A stretch of 64,000 bases of DNA from Bryopsis sp. KO-2023 (lineage: Eukaryota > Chlorophyta > Ulvophyceae > Bryopsidales > Bryopsidaceae): contig BSYQ01000003.1 in NCBI GenBank assembly GCA_030272585.1, positions 1,860,001 through 1,924,000 on the forward strand, in the 5' to 3' direction. How positions within the stretch are numbered: the first letter of the stretch is position 1; each line of letters opens with the position of its first letter. This document shows positions 33,270-49,700 of the stretch, piece by piece. A program made the translations under genes and the position numbers. Under the pieces are notes generated by a model. It did not search any database. It was given only the letters and a program-made list of their open reading frames with translations, and was not told where the DNA came from.

Positions 33270-33784
33270 CAATGCTCGAAGTGAATTCGAAGTTGGGATT
33301 TCACAGGAAGGAGCTGGAGTCACAGATTTGGGTCGCCTGTCAGTCCAGCCCGGTCGGGCAAATGATTATAGCAAATCCCACGCATGAGAGGTGTACCCCA
33401 AAAAAGAAAATGAACCCCAAAGCGATGTACTGCGAGAGTCGCTCGGTAAGTGTCGAGAAGCTGTGGGTTTCATTTGCTCACAGCAAACCCCTCCAGAAAA
33501 GGAAAAAAAAAATACACAACGGTGAAAAGCAAGCGCGCGACTTTGGCTTTTTTTTTTGGACGAAAAGCTTCAGCAAGGAAAGAAGGAATTTTGTCGAACC
33601 AACGCAGCAAGGAGAAAAGCGTGGGTTTCTGTGAGGACGTCTTTTTTTCTTCTTTAATCGCGTTCCTATCCTTGCACGCGCGCATTCGTTGAACCTTCGC
33701 CCTCGTCTTTCCAGAATTGCGCGCATCGAGAAGAAATTGCTCGGGAGTCGAGCTGTGCCCAGTCCTTGTTTGGAGAAATTTCCA
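33270..33784. promoter_or_regulatory. shared upstream region of TRAPPC5 and the F-box/LRR gene
   Basis: A 515-bp gap between divergent start codons. The plus-strand F-box frame stays open back to about 33689 without an ATG, so the leader is in that region. No core promoter motif is convincing by eye. Confidence 0.45.
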
Positions 33785-35518
33785 ATGTTTCGAGAACTGA
33801 TGTCTGGGATTTCCTCCCTGTTGGCTGGGGAAAGCGATGAGCATGATTCGGGCGTGGCTGAACCCAGCCTTCCCCCTTCTTCTCTACACATAGAAGGTTT
33901 ACCCGACGAGGTCCTGCTTCAAATCTTGTTCCGTTTGGACAAAGAAAGCATGGCCAGCATGAGATTGGTTTGCTCCTCATGGTATAAACACTCAGGGCTG
34001 GTGGTGAAAACTCTATCACCTAAAGTTCTCAAGAAGGGCATTGTCCGTGGGAGGAACAACTCTTTTGCCAGCTTGAAAAGCTTGGACTTGAGCAAGACCA
34101 CAGGGGTGACGGATCAGAAGCTGGGATTGCTTTCCGAGCTGAAAACCTTGCAGCACCTCAAACTGAAAAGATGCCGGAACGTCTTCGACATGGGGTTAGG
34201 AAATTTGGCCAAAATGGACAAGCTGGAGAGCCTGAATCTGGCACGGTGCCTCAACATTTCGGACGAAGGGATAGCTCTGCTGGTGGCCGGGGCGACGAAC
34301 CTCAAAACGCTCAACATCAAGTTTTGCTACAAGATCACCAACACCGGGATCGCCGCCCTGGCTGGCCTGAATTCGCTCACCTCATTGAATTGCTCCCATT
34401 GCCGCCACGTGTCAGACATCGGGCTTCACGGTCTGACCGGTTTGAAGAATCTCCAGACGTTGAAAATCAGCGATTGTGATCAGATAACGGATCATGGAAT
34501 GGAAATCTTAAGCGGCATGTCGAGTCTGACAGCCCTGCATGCCTCCATCGAACGGACGTTGCAGCAACACCAGACAGACGCGAGTTTGAGGATTCTCGGG
34601 GGATGCTTGGTGAATTTGGTCACGTTGAAATACACGTTTGGGGAGGGGGTGTCGATCGATGGGGTCAGGGAAATCACAGGCTTGACGAGAATCAGAGAGT
34701 TGAGGCTTGGGAGGGTGTGCATCCCGATGGATGAGCTGTTCAGCATTCTGGGTCAGGTAACATCGCTGGAACTCCTAAGATTGGATGGTTGCGGGGACAT
34801 TTTTGAGGGGAGCATGAATGGGTTGACAAATCTAACGAATCTGAGGATGCTGAGTTTAGGGGCGAAAGCTGATGGGTCGAAAATGTGCGATTCTGGGCTA
34901 GGGATGTTATCATCCCTCGACAAGCTGGAAGAGTTGATTCTTGCCAGATTCGTTTGCTTCCATGGCATGGCCTTGAAATCACTGACAAAGTTGAAAAAGC
35001 TGGATTTGGTGGGATGCCACAGCGTGCAGCATGAAGCCATCGCTGGCTTAGCCTCCCTCAAGGATCTCAAGTGTTTATGTTTCAGCTACAATCAACACAT
35101 CACCGACGATGCCATTCTGTCTTTCGCTGCTATGGGCGCCCTGGAGAGTTTGACATTATGTGAATGCATCAACGTCACCGGAAGCACTCTGGGGGCTCTG
35201 TCCGGTCTGACTGGCTTGAAAAAGCTTTGCTTGAGTTTCTGTGGCAAGCTGTGCGATGGAGGAATGAGGCAAATCTCGCTGGTGCCCAGCCTGACAGAGT
35301 TGAATGTGGCGATGTGTTCCCACATAACCGACCAGGGGGCTTTGGCGTTGGGGCCGGGGATGAAAAATCTAAGGCATCTGAACATAGCCGGTTGCGATTT
35401 GGTGACGCACTTCGCTCAGAAAAAACTGCAGGAAGTGCTACCTCAGTTGGCGATCGAAAGAAAATCTCTGCATCCGACCTTGATTCACATGCTGGGCAAT
35501 GACGTTCTGGGCGACTGA
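33785..35518 (+). CDS. F-box protein with leucine-rich repeats
   Basis: A single uninterrupted exon of 577 residues. The F-box is at about residues 38-75 (GLPDEVLLQILFRLDKESMASMRLVCSSWY). F-box proteins bind Skp1 in SCF ubiquitin ligases, with the rest selecting the target. From about residue 95 to 560 there are some 18-20 cysteine-containing LRRs of the AMN1/FBXL type, with cores such as LESLNLARCLNISDEGIALL and LTELNVAMCSHITDQGALAL. The repeats are broken once, at about residues 255-300, by a less regular segment. The product is probably nuclear or cytosolic, with no signal or membrane segment. The first in-frame ATG is used. The gene is intronless although all neighbours have introns, which suggests an origin by retrocopy or intron loss. 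An AATAAA at about 35947 may be its poly(A) signal. Confidence 0.92.
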   Translation: MFRELMSGISSLLAGESDEHDSGVAEPSLPPSSLHIEGLPDEVLLQILFRLDKESMASMRLVCSSWYKHSGLVVKTLSPKVLKKGIVRGRNNSFASLKSLDLSKTTGVTDQKLGLLSELKTLQHLKLKRCRNVFDMGLGNLAKMDKLESLNLARCLNISDEGIALLVAGATNLKTLNIKFCYKITNTGIAALAGLNSLTSLNCSHCRHVSDIGLHGLTGLKNLQTLKISDCDQITDHGMEILSGMSSLTALHASIERTLQQHQTDASLRILGGCLVNLVTLKYTFGEGVSIDGVREITGLTRIRELRLGRVCIPMDELFSILGQVTSLELLRLDGCGDIFEGSMNGLTNLTNLRMLSLGAKADGSKMCDSGLGMLSSLDKLEELILARFVCFHGMALKSLTKLKKLDLVGCHSVQHEAIAGLASLKDLKCLCFSYNQHITDDAILSFAAMGALESLTLCECINVTGSTLGALSGLTGLKKLCLSFCGKLCDGGMRQISLVPSLTELNVAMCSHITDQGALALGPGMKNLRHLNIAGCDLVTHFAQKKLQEVLPQLAIERKSLHPTLIHMLGNDVLGD

Positions 35519-36403
35519 CATAGGGTTTCCTGGGATTTAGCTTGTTAAGAATGAGCAGATTTGGGAAGGGTATCGTTCGTGAGTTTGATTTGGTGAAATT
35601 GACCAGGGATCAGATACTGTTACCTACATCAGGTATTCAGTTCAATTAAGAATCATCCATACGTTTCAGTTCTGCGTGATGCTCTGTCAACAGGGGTCAA
35701 TTTTTTTTGTTAATGTTGCTACTAGTTGCGAATCTTTGAACGTGGTAACAGTCGGCTGGCCTCGAAATTGGATGGGGTTGCATCGACAGGCATTGCATTG
35801 GAAAGCAATTAGATGTTGTTTCTTTGTATCAGAAATGGTGTTGAAAAAGGTTGTTTAAAAAAATGAAATTCTTCTGTGGAGAGGTTCACAGAAAAGTGTT
35901 TTTAAGGCCCCATCCATGCAACGGAAGTTGATGTGCTCGAGAACGCAATAAACTTTGAAAACAAATTCTACATCTTCTTGTAGCCATTAATTGGTTGAAG
36001 AAAAATGAGAATGTGGCCCCAACTAATCACAAGGTTTGGAACACAAAACCTGGAATTCTCTCTGCAAATTCTGTGGAATTGTCGATTGTTTTATTGGATG
36101 TGGCCCAGCCCTACCACCAAACTTCGGGTGGATGTGGCCCGAAAAAACACACTGCTCACCACCCCGCAAAAACATTGAAGGAAATCTCTAAACAGTTTAA
36201 AATTCGCGTTCTAAGAAAGAAATAGTAGTTCCAGAAAAAGAAAACCATCCGCACGAAAATGACTATCACTTTTCATTAAGCGATATCAATTCAGCAGAGG
36301 CCCATGTAGTCGAATGTGATGGGGTCAGAACATCGATGGCACGGGCTGCTTCCTGCTTCACCCTGTCGGAACGCACTCTGCTTTGGCCGGAAACGCAGCG
36401 AAA
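35519..36403. other. intergenic region between two plus-strand genes
   Basis: First part is the probable 3' UTR of the F-box gene, ending near an AATAAA at about 35947. The remainder upstream of the HOS1-like start shows no gene. Confidence 0.5.
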
Positions 36404-38966
36404 ATGACGACGGATTCCGAAGCGCTGTTGCAAGACTTATTGAGCGTTTCTCCTCGCAGCTTGATGGAAGTTAGCACCGACGGAAAACGGCTGCTGTCCT
36501 CTTTCTGTGGCCGAATCTGCACCCTCGGCGGACACCAAGGCTCAGAGGTCGGCTTTTATCTGTGAACAGCGCAGTTTATTTTTGTCGGGCCGTTTTAATT
36601 GTCGTCACAAGGGACGTCAGCTCCAATGTGTGGAATCCAGAGAAAGTATGTGGCTCAAGGGTTGGGTTTGCTTTGTTGATAATTTGAAACAGTCATTTGG
36701 CGTTGAAAAGAGTTGGTTTGGTTCATTTGAGTTGGATTGGTGTGGTGCAGCAGAGCCTGGCGAAGCAACTGTTTTCGTTGTTCGACTTCTTGTTGGAGAA
36801 CAGCTTTGCACTCTACATCATAGACTATGTAAACGGTAAGATTTGATGGTGTATATGTTTCTGAAAAGAAAAAGTTTTGTGTGTGAAAGGTGATGAGGTT
36901 GGGCAGGATGAACACGCACATTGAATGGAGAAAGAAATTAAGGCACATCATTTATTATTTTCATTTATTTTCTTATTGTTATTTCTTTTTCTGCACATTG
37001 ACCTCAGAGGTTTGCAGAGACCCGAGATGCAGTTCATCAAATCCAGTGGAGGCATACGTCCTGGAGGGCTCAGCAGTGTTGGACTGGTGCGAAGGAGTGC
37101 TGTTGAGCATCAAGAAAGCCATTTCGCGAAGTTTCGGCTCCCTGAAACAGGAAACCGTCATTTGCAAGCAAACCACACGGGCCGAGGGAATTGAAGTCAT
37201 ATTGGAGGCACTCCAGGGAACTGTGGTCTACAGGTAGGAGCAGCCCATGGGAATCTCAACAGAGAATGGCATTTTCAGGACGAACACACCCGCACGAACA
37301 CACCTCTAGGATTGGCTAGTCAGCCACTGTCGATTGGATGCTTTCCAGACTGGCTGGAAGATGTTTTGTATTGTTGCGTAGGGACAAGGTAGCAAATGCT
37401 TTGGCTGAAGCTGAGGAAATCAACAAGAGTCTCCATGTAAGCATGATAACTTCCTGGAGAAGTTTGTTTTCCCGCGAATTTGATATGTGAATGATGTGAG
37501 CCGACCTCGTTTCATTGCCCCCTTTTCCTTTCTTACGCATTATGGAATATTCTTTCAGGTGGTGTTATGGTGCATGAGCCGCGATTTCATGAATCTAGAG
37601 CCCAAGGGACCTCATAATTCCTATAAAGAATGGAAAGCAGCTCACGGGTCCAGTTCACAACTTCGAGAACTGTGTTCCTCAGAAATGATTGCTCGATTGG
37701 GCCTGTCCTTGGACGACTACCCTTACGCATCTGCGGAGTGCGCTCTTCAAAACGTGTTCTTTGATGCCAGACTCCCACTGGAGAAGGATGCATGGCGGGC
37801 GAAATCGATGTTGTTCGGCTATTTCCTACTCCAGGCAGGATTTTTGTCAGACTTGGAGAGGTTCCGGCACCATCCCTTTGGGCTGTCGGTTGCTGAAGTG
37901 GCTTTGACGGAAGGGTACGTGTCCTTTGATCAATATCAGATGCACGGGAGCAATGAAATGCTGAACAAAGGACTGGAGAGATTCCGGCTTTCGATGCCTG
38001 CCGTTCCATTCTCGTTGGTAGACACGCTTGTTGGATTGGGGTTTTCCGAAACAGCACTCCACATTTGGGAGGGACAGCGGAGCCTGCGGAAAAAGGCTGA
38101 CGTTCTGCAAATTCAAACCATCGTGAAAGCGAGACTACAGAGAGAAGAGAGTGCGTTTGCCCTGGATGAAATGAGGCAGCATTACCAGCGGCTGTCCGGG
38201 GAGGAAAGATCCCATGCAATCGAAGTTCTGATGATGGAGTTTTTGGATTGGGGCACTCTGTTCGATCGGATGGACAAGGTGCTGGTGTTGCCTTTGAACA
38301 GGGAGGAAGAGGATGCGTTCATTTTATGGGCAAAGAGCAACTGGGAGGACGACCTATGCAGTGTGTGCGTTCCTATGTACTACCTCGCCAGGTCACGGCA
38401 ATTGGAAGCGATCAAAGTCATTGCTCTAGCCGAAAAGGAAGGCACGATAGAGAGATCCACCGGAAAGGTACTGTGCATTGAGCTATGCAGTCATCTTCGT
38501 GCTGGGGAGGAATGCTGTTTGGTTATATATATATTGGAGAGGTGTTTAGCAACAGAAAAACATTATGATACAGGAATCACGAGAATTCTGTCCTTTGATG
38601 AGTGTTCTCGGCCCCGCCCCAACCAACGATGCTATTTTGATTAGGAGTAGCATTGAATTGCTGAACATCCCTATTGATTGCTGCTGCTAATAGGTTCGTG
38701 ATGCTTGGGTTAGAGTGCAGCGTGCTGTGCATGACTCCTGGCAGAATTTGCCACCTTTCATGAAGGAAGAAATCGCTACCATCGAGCCCGGGACTTTCGG
38801 AGATCCAATGAAAAGGGATGAAAGCAGTCTGTTGATCGCACGACCTGATCGTTTCGCTGCCCCTGCAGATGTTGTTGGACTGTCCATCGGCCGATCAGAG
38901 GAAGAGTCTAGAAAGAGGAAGCATTCCACTGCATTCGGTCTTGGAACCTTGAAAAGGATGCGATGA
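36404..38966 (+). CDS. HOS1: HOS1-like nuclear-pore protein with ELYS-like domain, no RING
   Basis: Six exons, 36404-36547, 36751-36835, 37008-37233, 37349-37436, 37559-38467 and 38694-38966, joined with consistent phases; 574 residues. In plants HOS1 associates with the nuclear pore, affects mRNA export and acts as an E3 ligase. Shared blocks with Arabidopsis HOS1, from memory, are QLFSLFDFLLENSFALYIIDYV, then VCRDPRCSSSNPVEAYVLE with VLDWC, and LHVVLWCMSRDFMNLEP. The ELYS-like helical part ends LVLPLNREEEDAFILWAK. The plant RING (several CxxC pairs, before these blocks) is absent: exon 1 encodes only 48 residues with no such pattern. The end is uncertain. A stop occurs at 38964-38966, yet two good exons follow at 39166-39598 in an incompatible phase. 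The protein is shorter than plant HOS1 (about 920). Confidence 0.8.
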
Positions 38967-39165
38967 GAAGAGAATCTGGGAAAGGAGGGGGGGGGGGAGC
39001 TAGTCACGTATTAGGAAATCTGTTAGAATCGTTTGTTTTGCAAATTGTTTAGATCCGAATTTCATCAGACTGGATTGAAATAGTCCCAAGGCAGAGTGTC
39101 CTAGAAAGAAGACCAAGGAGGTGATTTCTGTTAGCTAAAGTCCCCCTTCAAAAATGTCAATTCAG

Positions 39166-39598
39166 GAGTGATACTGCACAAAGAGAATTTCTTGAGCACT
39201 TCGACTTGGAAGTCATTCCCACAAAAATTCTTCATCCCATTCTGCGTCCACTCAGGAGTAACCGGAGTTTTGCTGGAATCAGATCTAAACAACAAACATC
39301 AAATGCCAGGGTTAATCCGTCCACAGCACCAGTGTTCATCAGAAACAACCAACATCCCTGGCCTGGCTGGCGACTATTGATGCAGGTCAGTGTTGCCTAC
39401 TGCATGGTTGACTTCTGTGAGTGTAAACATTCAGTCTTGCTCAAAGTTCAAATAATCATTTGCTTGGGTAAATTTATTTTACTTCAATTTCTTGATGAAG
39501 CTCTTTGTCAGGTGCACTGGGCTGTTCCACAGAACTCCTACAGCAACAGCGAGATCCTCTTTCCAGAAATGGATGTGGACAATGTCAAAACCAGTTAG
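39166..39598 (+). CDS. two downstream exons, probably the C-terminus of the HOS1-like gene
   Basis: Exons 39166-39385 and 39512-39598 have good acceptors (ATTCAG, TTGTCAG) and a good donor (CAGGTCAGT), share one frame and end in TAG. They read SDTAQREFLEHFDLEV, then a basic Arg/Ser/Asn-rich stretch, WPGWRLLMQ and SNSEILFPEMDV. This looks like real protein. Entry needs two bases from an upstream exon, whereas the exon before it runs into a stop in another phase. Possibilities are a missed or non-canonical donor in 38694-38966, alternative splicing, a local sequence error, or a separate gene with its first exon missed. Confidence 0.5.
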
Positions 39599-42051
39599 TC
39601 AGCATAATAGCCACATTATCCACCCTTTATAATTGACCCCACACAATCGACCTCATCCCTCCCCCCCCCCCCCTCCTTTCCCTCCCAAAAATAAATGAAA
39701 ACCCCAAAACATCAAAAACGGGGGATGCAATTCTTACTCGCTCAATTTTCTCTTTTTCTTTTACGACCCCCTGAAAACAAAAACAGTGATTCCCCTGCCC
39801 CCCCCTCCCTAAACGCATCATCACAAAATATCAGACACTCTCAATTGCCTAATGGACCCCCTGACAGTTGACCCAGTGACAACAAATGAAGAGAATTAAA
39901 ACCATGCTCAAATTTTTAGACCGGTAAGTTCTCAAGGGGGAATTTTCAATATCATATTCAAGCCACACATATATCCCCTTCCTCCCACATACGCACACTC
40001 TCACACACACACACCACATATGCCCCCTGAAATAAATGTAGTTCCCAAAAGTCAGAATGTGTTTTTGTTCTGTTGTGATTTGCCATTTTTTTTTTTTTTT
40101 CTTTTTACGCTCCGGGCATATACCTAACGGCAGCCTGAAAATCAATCAACCCCCTCCAAAACAAATACCCACCGTAAACCAAATTACCACATATCTTTTC
40201 CCCAAACCCTGCTGAACAGCTTTTGTTAAAATCGTCCAAGCCAATCATCCGCAATGCAGCCAATTTCTGTTGTATAAGCTCCCCCCCTTCCCCCTCCCCT
40301 GTTTGTTTGGTTTTTTTTCTCCAACCCTCACAATCCCCCCTCCCATTTTTGCTGAATAATAAAAAACCAATTGTATTCAGTTTTCCGACAAGGAGGAGAA
40401 AACATCCCCTCACTCTTTTTTTGTTCTTCTTTGTGTTCACACATCACTCTTTTTTTAAACCTCTTTTCGGGTCAAATGGATCTTTTTCCCCTTCACGCTC
40501 TCGAACAGAAGATAAAATCATGGAAGGAAAATTAGAAAGAATGCTTCCATGCGCTGGAATAAACCAGGGAAAAAAAGGAAAGAGAAACAGGATCTAAAAA
40601 CACCTGGACTTCAGTTTGCAAACTCATTGGTCTTTATCCACCCGATTTCGGCATCTGTACTCTTAAATATATTTTCCAATCTTCTTGTTTGTGTTTCTTT
40701 TGGTCTATTTTTTCCTATGAAAATACAGTTTTTACCATCCCAGACGAATTTGTTTTCCTCTTTAGTCTCCCTTTTTTTAGCCCTCCTCAAGCCATTGATT
40801 AGTCACTCCCTCCCCTCCCACCATTTTACAAACCCCCCTGTTCATTCTGAAACGACGAGTTCAAAAGTAAAAAAGAGAGAGACAGAGAGAAAGAACATTG
40901 GGGTAAAAAAAAAACTGAAACACGCGTGCATGCACAAACACAACGAAGGAAAGGGAAGAGGGGCTCTTTTCGACAGATACACAACCGAATATAGCAATCT
41001 GAACTGCTCAAACACACCAATGCTTCTCTCCTCCTCGTCTGACTTGCTGCAACTGTCTCTCTCTCTTGATTGGTCTGGTCAAAAAACACCCTTTCACCCT
41101 TGACCCCTCCCTGTTCACTCAGCACCACCACCTTTTTTTCTTCCCTTTCTTTTCCCCCACCCAATTCCCAATTCCCTTGAAGTTTAGTCCGGGAAGACTG
41201 ACCAAAGAAGGGAATCAAAACAAACAAACAATAAAAGGCGGGAAAAAGAAAATAAGCAAAAACCACCACATAGAACCAACCAAAATAGTGGGAATCCCTT
41301 CCCAGCCAAGATTTCAAACAAACAAAAATGAAAAGAAGAAAAGGAAGCAAAACCCGGGGGAAAAATGAACAAAAAAAAGGAAATGCTGTAAACACCAACC
41401 AATCATCATGTAATATTTGGTTGAAACTTGCACATTATCTTTCTCCCTCATTTTTCTCCCCCCCCCCTTCTTTCCAAAATCCCCTCCTCCCAAACCTCTT
41501 TCTCATTTTTTTCCCTCCCAACTCAAAAAAAGGAGAGGGGGGGGTACAGGGAGAAAGGGCTGAAAGTTCTTTTTTTTTTTCGTCCCCATGAATCCGTTTA
41601 TGAAAAACCCCTGTTTCTCTTTCTTTGTGCATTTACCCTTGTTTTTCCAAACGACACAAAAAAAACAACAACAAATAGACTGTTTTCTTTTTCTCTCTTT
41701 TCATGTAAAAACCTCAGTTTACTTTTTCTTCTTTTTGTTTTTTCCCCTTAAAAATCCACACGACCGCCCCCAACCAGTGACTCCTCTTTTTTTTTCTCAC
41801 CTCAACCTCGGGAAAACACCCAAGTCAACCTTCTCTCAGTTCTCTTTCTATAATGCACTAAAAAGCGTGCCAACTCATGCAAAAACCCCCTCAAAGCAAG
41901 CTTGTCGGAATTTGGCTGAACAAGAGCGATTTATAAAAAAAAAAATCAAGGCTCCTCACCCAGGGAACCCCCCACCCACCCACCCACCCCCACCTGCTGC
42001 TCTAAGAAACGTTCGTTTGAGGCTTGATGAAGGTTTTTTTCTTTTTGGATT
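39599..42051. other. low-complexity intergenic region between convergent genes
   Basis: Two and a half kilobases rich in C, T and A runs, with (CA)n near 39990-40015 and (CCCA)n at 41969-41990. Frames of 90-210 residues on both strands are compositionally biased and overlap one another; I see no domain or splice chain. Confidence 0.5.
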
Positions 42052-46110
<4,059 letters not shown>

Positions 46111-46746
46111 TTTGCGCAAGCCGTGGAACTAAAAAATAAGCAGGTCGCTATGTATGTATTTCTCGAAAAACCGCCGGCCTCAGAAGCACAAGAGGTGGCG
46201 AAGCAGGCACAGCCTTGGGCAAGTTAGAAAACGATTTTGTCAGAGGTAGGGGGTTGGCAGGCCCTTCTCCCGTACAACCAGCCGACACGTAATGGAATGT
46301 GTCCCAACAAAAGGAACTGAACGCAAGCCTGATCTGACAGGGATGCCAAAGCCCGAGAAAAAAGACATCGAAAATCGTTCCACACTGTGGATGGAGGCCT
46401 CTGGCTGCTTTCGGCCAAGTTGCTTCTCAGGCAGCATTGCAATCAATTATCAGAAGTTGGAGGGGGGGGGTTATTCAACAGTGTAATCATTGATTGATGG
46501 ATTGGATGGAGGGATGGAGGGATGGAGGGAGGGGGGGGGTGTTAGCTGGGGTCAATCACTTTTTTTTCAGTATGTATGGGCTGCATGAGACACAGGAAAT
46601 GACAACGAACGAATTCACTCAGCACTCAGCACTCAAATTCACTCAGATTTTACTTTTTTCAATCCTCAAACAGTTTTTCCTTCACAATGGATCTCCCCAA
46701 TGATGGAGCCTCAATAATTCCCAAACATTGTTTCTTTTCCTGTGCT
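46111..46746. other. intergenic region between PABP and the matrix-protein gene
   Basis: Both genes run on the minus strand, so this is the PABP upstream region and the matrix-protein 3' flank. It holds a (GGAT)n-like purine run at 46490-46535. No gene is seen. Confidence 0.5.
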
Positions 46747-49700
46747 TTAATATTCGCAGCTGTCATCATCGTCAAAAGATGACCTAATTCTGTAGCCGTT
46801 AAACTTGACTTCAACTTTCTGATTGGCCAAATACTTCCACTTCAGGCCTTTGACTGGTGCCACCGTTTTGAAGATCTGCGGTGGGCACAGGGGATATTTT
46901 TCCCTCAAAGCGAACGAATTCTTCAGTGCCAGTTTGCACTCGCCCGCCCTTCTTGCTTTCTCCACGCCAATGTGGAACTCTTTGTCCTTCCTGTAGTGCC
47001 CATGGCTGACTTTGATGTGAAACACTTTGTGAGTATCATCCACGGGCTCGACGGAGTCAATGTTCGTGAAGCCAGGCTCCGTTTGCACGCAGTCCTCGCA
47101 CATATCCACAGGATCCGTGCAAACCATCGCGAATTCCGCAACCGCTCGATCTGTCACGATGCCCCAATGCCCTTCGTACCCCATTTCCAACGGATATAAC
47201 GAGCACTCCGGACGCTTGCAGTGGTGAAATGTGGCGACCACCTCCTCGTGGCCGCATATGGTTTTCGACCTGTATTTGATGTCGGCTGAGACCCGAGCTT
47301 CGATGACGTCGTGCAGAGACTTGTAGGGATCCGCGACTTGAACCCGGCAAGAGAATATGTACCCATCCTCCTTCTCCTTCCTCACTTTGGTGACGCCTTT
47401 CAGGCCGTTGGCGTAGCACGCATGATGAAATCTGAGGTCAGATCTTCTGTGTTTGTAGCCGCCATAAGTCACCTCAACCAAAGCGTCGACCTGAGACTCC
47501 ACAGCCCCCGCTACCGGCTTCACATTGATTATTCTCGCATCCAAGTCTTGCATGTGGCATACCCTTGCTTTTGGCTTAGGCTTCACGATCTCAGGTCCGC
47601 TTGATTTCTTTTTGGGCTGAATTTCAATCTCTCGCGTCATGCTTTCTTCGCACGACACATACTGTCCCTTTCCGCGTGCATGAGCCTTGGCTTCCACCTT
47701 CAGCTTGCTCCGCCCCAAGTTCTTTCCTTTGGCCATTCGAACCTGACATGACGCCTTGAAACCATTCTTGGCGTCCTCCATCCATGTCACCTTGCCCTGC
47801 TTCCCTTCAACCGAACATTTCAGGTTTTTCTCTATGTCTTTCGTTGCCAGACGAGAAGTGACTTGGAGCAGCACTTCCGCGTTCAAAAATATGCTCGTGC
47901 CTATGTGGCGTGGATTGATCTTAACGACGTCTACGTCGACCTTCTCCACCTCACAATCGTCTTTCTTCTCCACTGGAACACAGTAGTTTGTTTCTGCTTT
48001 GGCTTGCTTCTTGCAAGACTTCACTCCATCTTTCTCCTCAATGGTAACGCCTCCATTTGCAGTAATAACGTTTCCGTCACAATCGTGGGGATCCTCCAGA
48101 ATTATCTCACACTCATACATCATGCCTCCTTCCACAGACCTGGTCTTCTTAACGACTCCTTTTTGATACAGCTGTCCTTCCCCGATCCCGCATTCGAACT
48201 GGAAAGATGCACCTGGGAGGGATTCCACAGGCGTAACCTTCCCGAATGGTACAAAGACTGGGAAGGTCACAGTCTCCTCCGATTTAGTTTGTTCTGGTGG
48301 TAAAAACACGACATTGAAGTCCTCGATCTCGCACTTCTCTGGTTTTGGTTGCGGCGGACAGTAGGTCACCGACGACATTGCTTTTCTCGAGCACTCATCG
48401 TAGCCGTTCGTAGATGGTATAGCAACCACTCCCTCCAGTGTAACGACATCCTCTTCGCAATCGCTCGTTGCCTCGAATTCGACCTCGCAGGACCCAACGA
48501 CAACGCCTGATTTCTTTGTAGTCTTGACTTTGCCCGCAGTTTTTTTTCCATCTGATGACTGTTTGAAGCAGGAAAAATCGAATTTGGCTTTCTTTTCTGC
48601 CTTGGCTGGAGACACATCGCCAAAAATCGTCGTGAACGGGAACGACGCCTTCATCTTTTCTGGAACGGCTTTCTTTCGCTCAGGAGTGTGCAGGTCGACA
48701 TTGAAAGTGTGGATGTCGCAAATTTTTGGGGGAGACGGAGGAGGAGGGGACTGAGGGGGAGGAGATTGTGGAGGTGGGGGTAGGGGCGGGGGTGTTGGAT
48801 TGCAGTAGAATCTTGTGGAACTGGCTTCCCGTTTGCATCCTGCCACCGATCCTTCCTTGCCAGGGATCTCCAGAGATGATTCGACCGTCACAAACGCAGA
48901 ACAATCATTGATATCCAGGAACGCCACTTCACAGTCGAAAGCCACGTCCAAGCCAATCTCCTTTCTGTTGAGAATAACCGCGTCCTGTTCTTTACCGGCT
49001 CCAGTTCTCGAAAAGCAAACCATGTTGCTTACTGCCTCGCTCCGTAGCTCTTCAGGTGAAAGAGAAGCCTGGGGGATTCTCACTGGAAACGTGACCGTGC
49101 CTGGGTTCCCTTCTTTTGGAATTGGTGCTGATACCCTGACATTTATGGCGCCGATCTTGCACTCCTTCACTTCTACCACTGGTGCAGGCGGCGAGGATGG
49201 GGGTGGGGGTGGCGGATGCGTGGGGTTGCAGTAATTTACAACGCTGACTGCCTGTCGGCTGCATTCTTCGATGACATTTTCTTGCGCAGGAATCTTCGCA
49301 GATGCTTCAACAGAAACCGTTGAGGAGCAATCGTTTGGGTCAATGAGGGATATTTGGCAGTCGAATGTGATCTCCCTTGCACTGTCCTTACGATTCGCTA
49401 GTTGGCCTTCCTTAATCTTTCCATCTCCTGTTCTCGACGAACACTTGAATGAGAATTCTGCCGTCTCTTCCACCCCTTCTGGGAGGATGTTGCCATATGG
49501 GACTCTGACAGGGAACGTGACTTCTTTTGGGTTTGCTGGGTCCGCCGTTCCCGGCAGCAACATTGCGTTGAAGTCGTGTATCACGCATTTTTTAACTTCT
49601 GGTGGAGGCAATGGTGTTGGCGGCGGCGGACTGTGGGTGGGCTCGACACAGTAAATCATCGTCCTTGTTGTTTTTCTTGAGCAATTGGAGGACCCATCCA

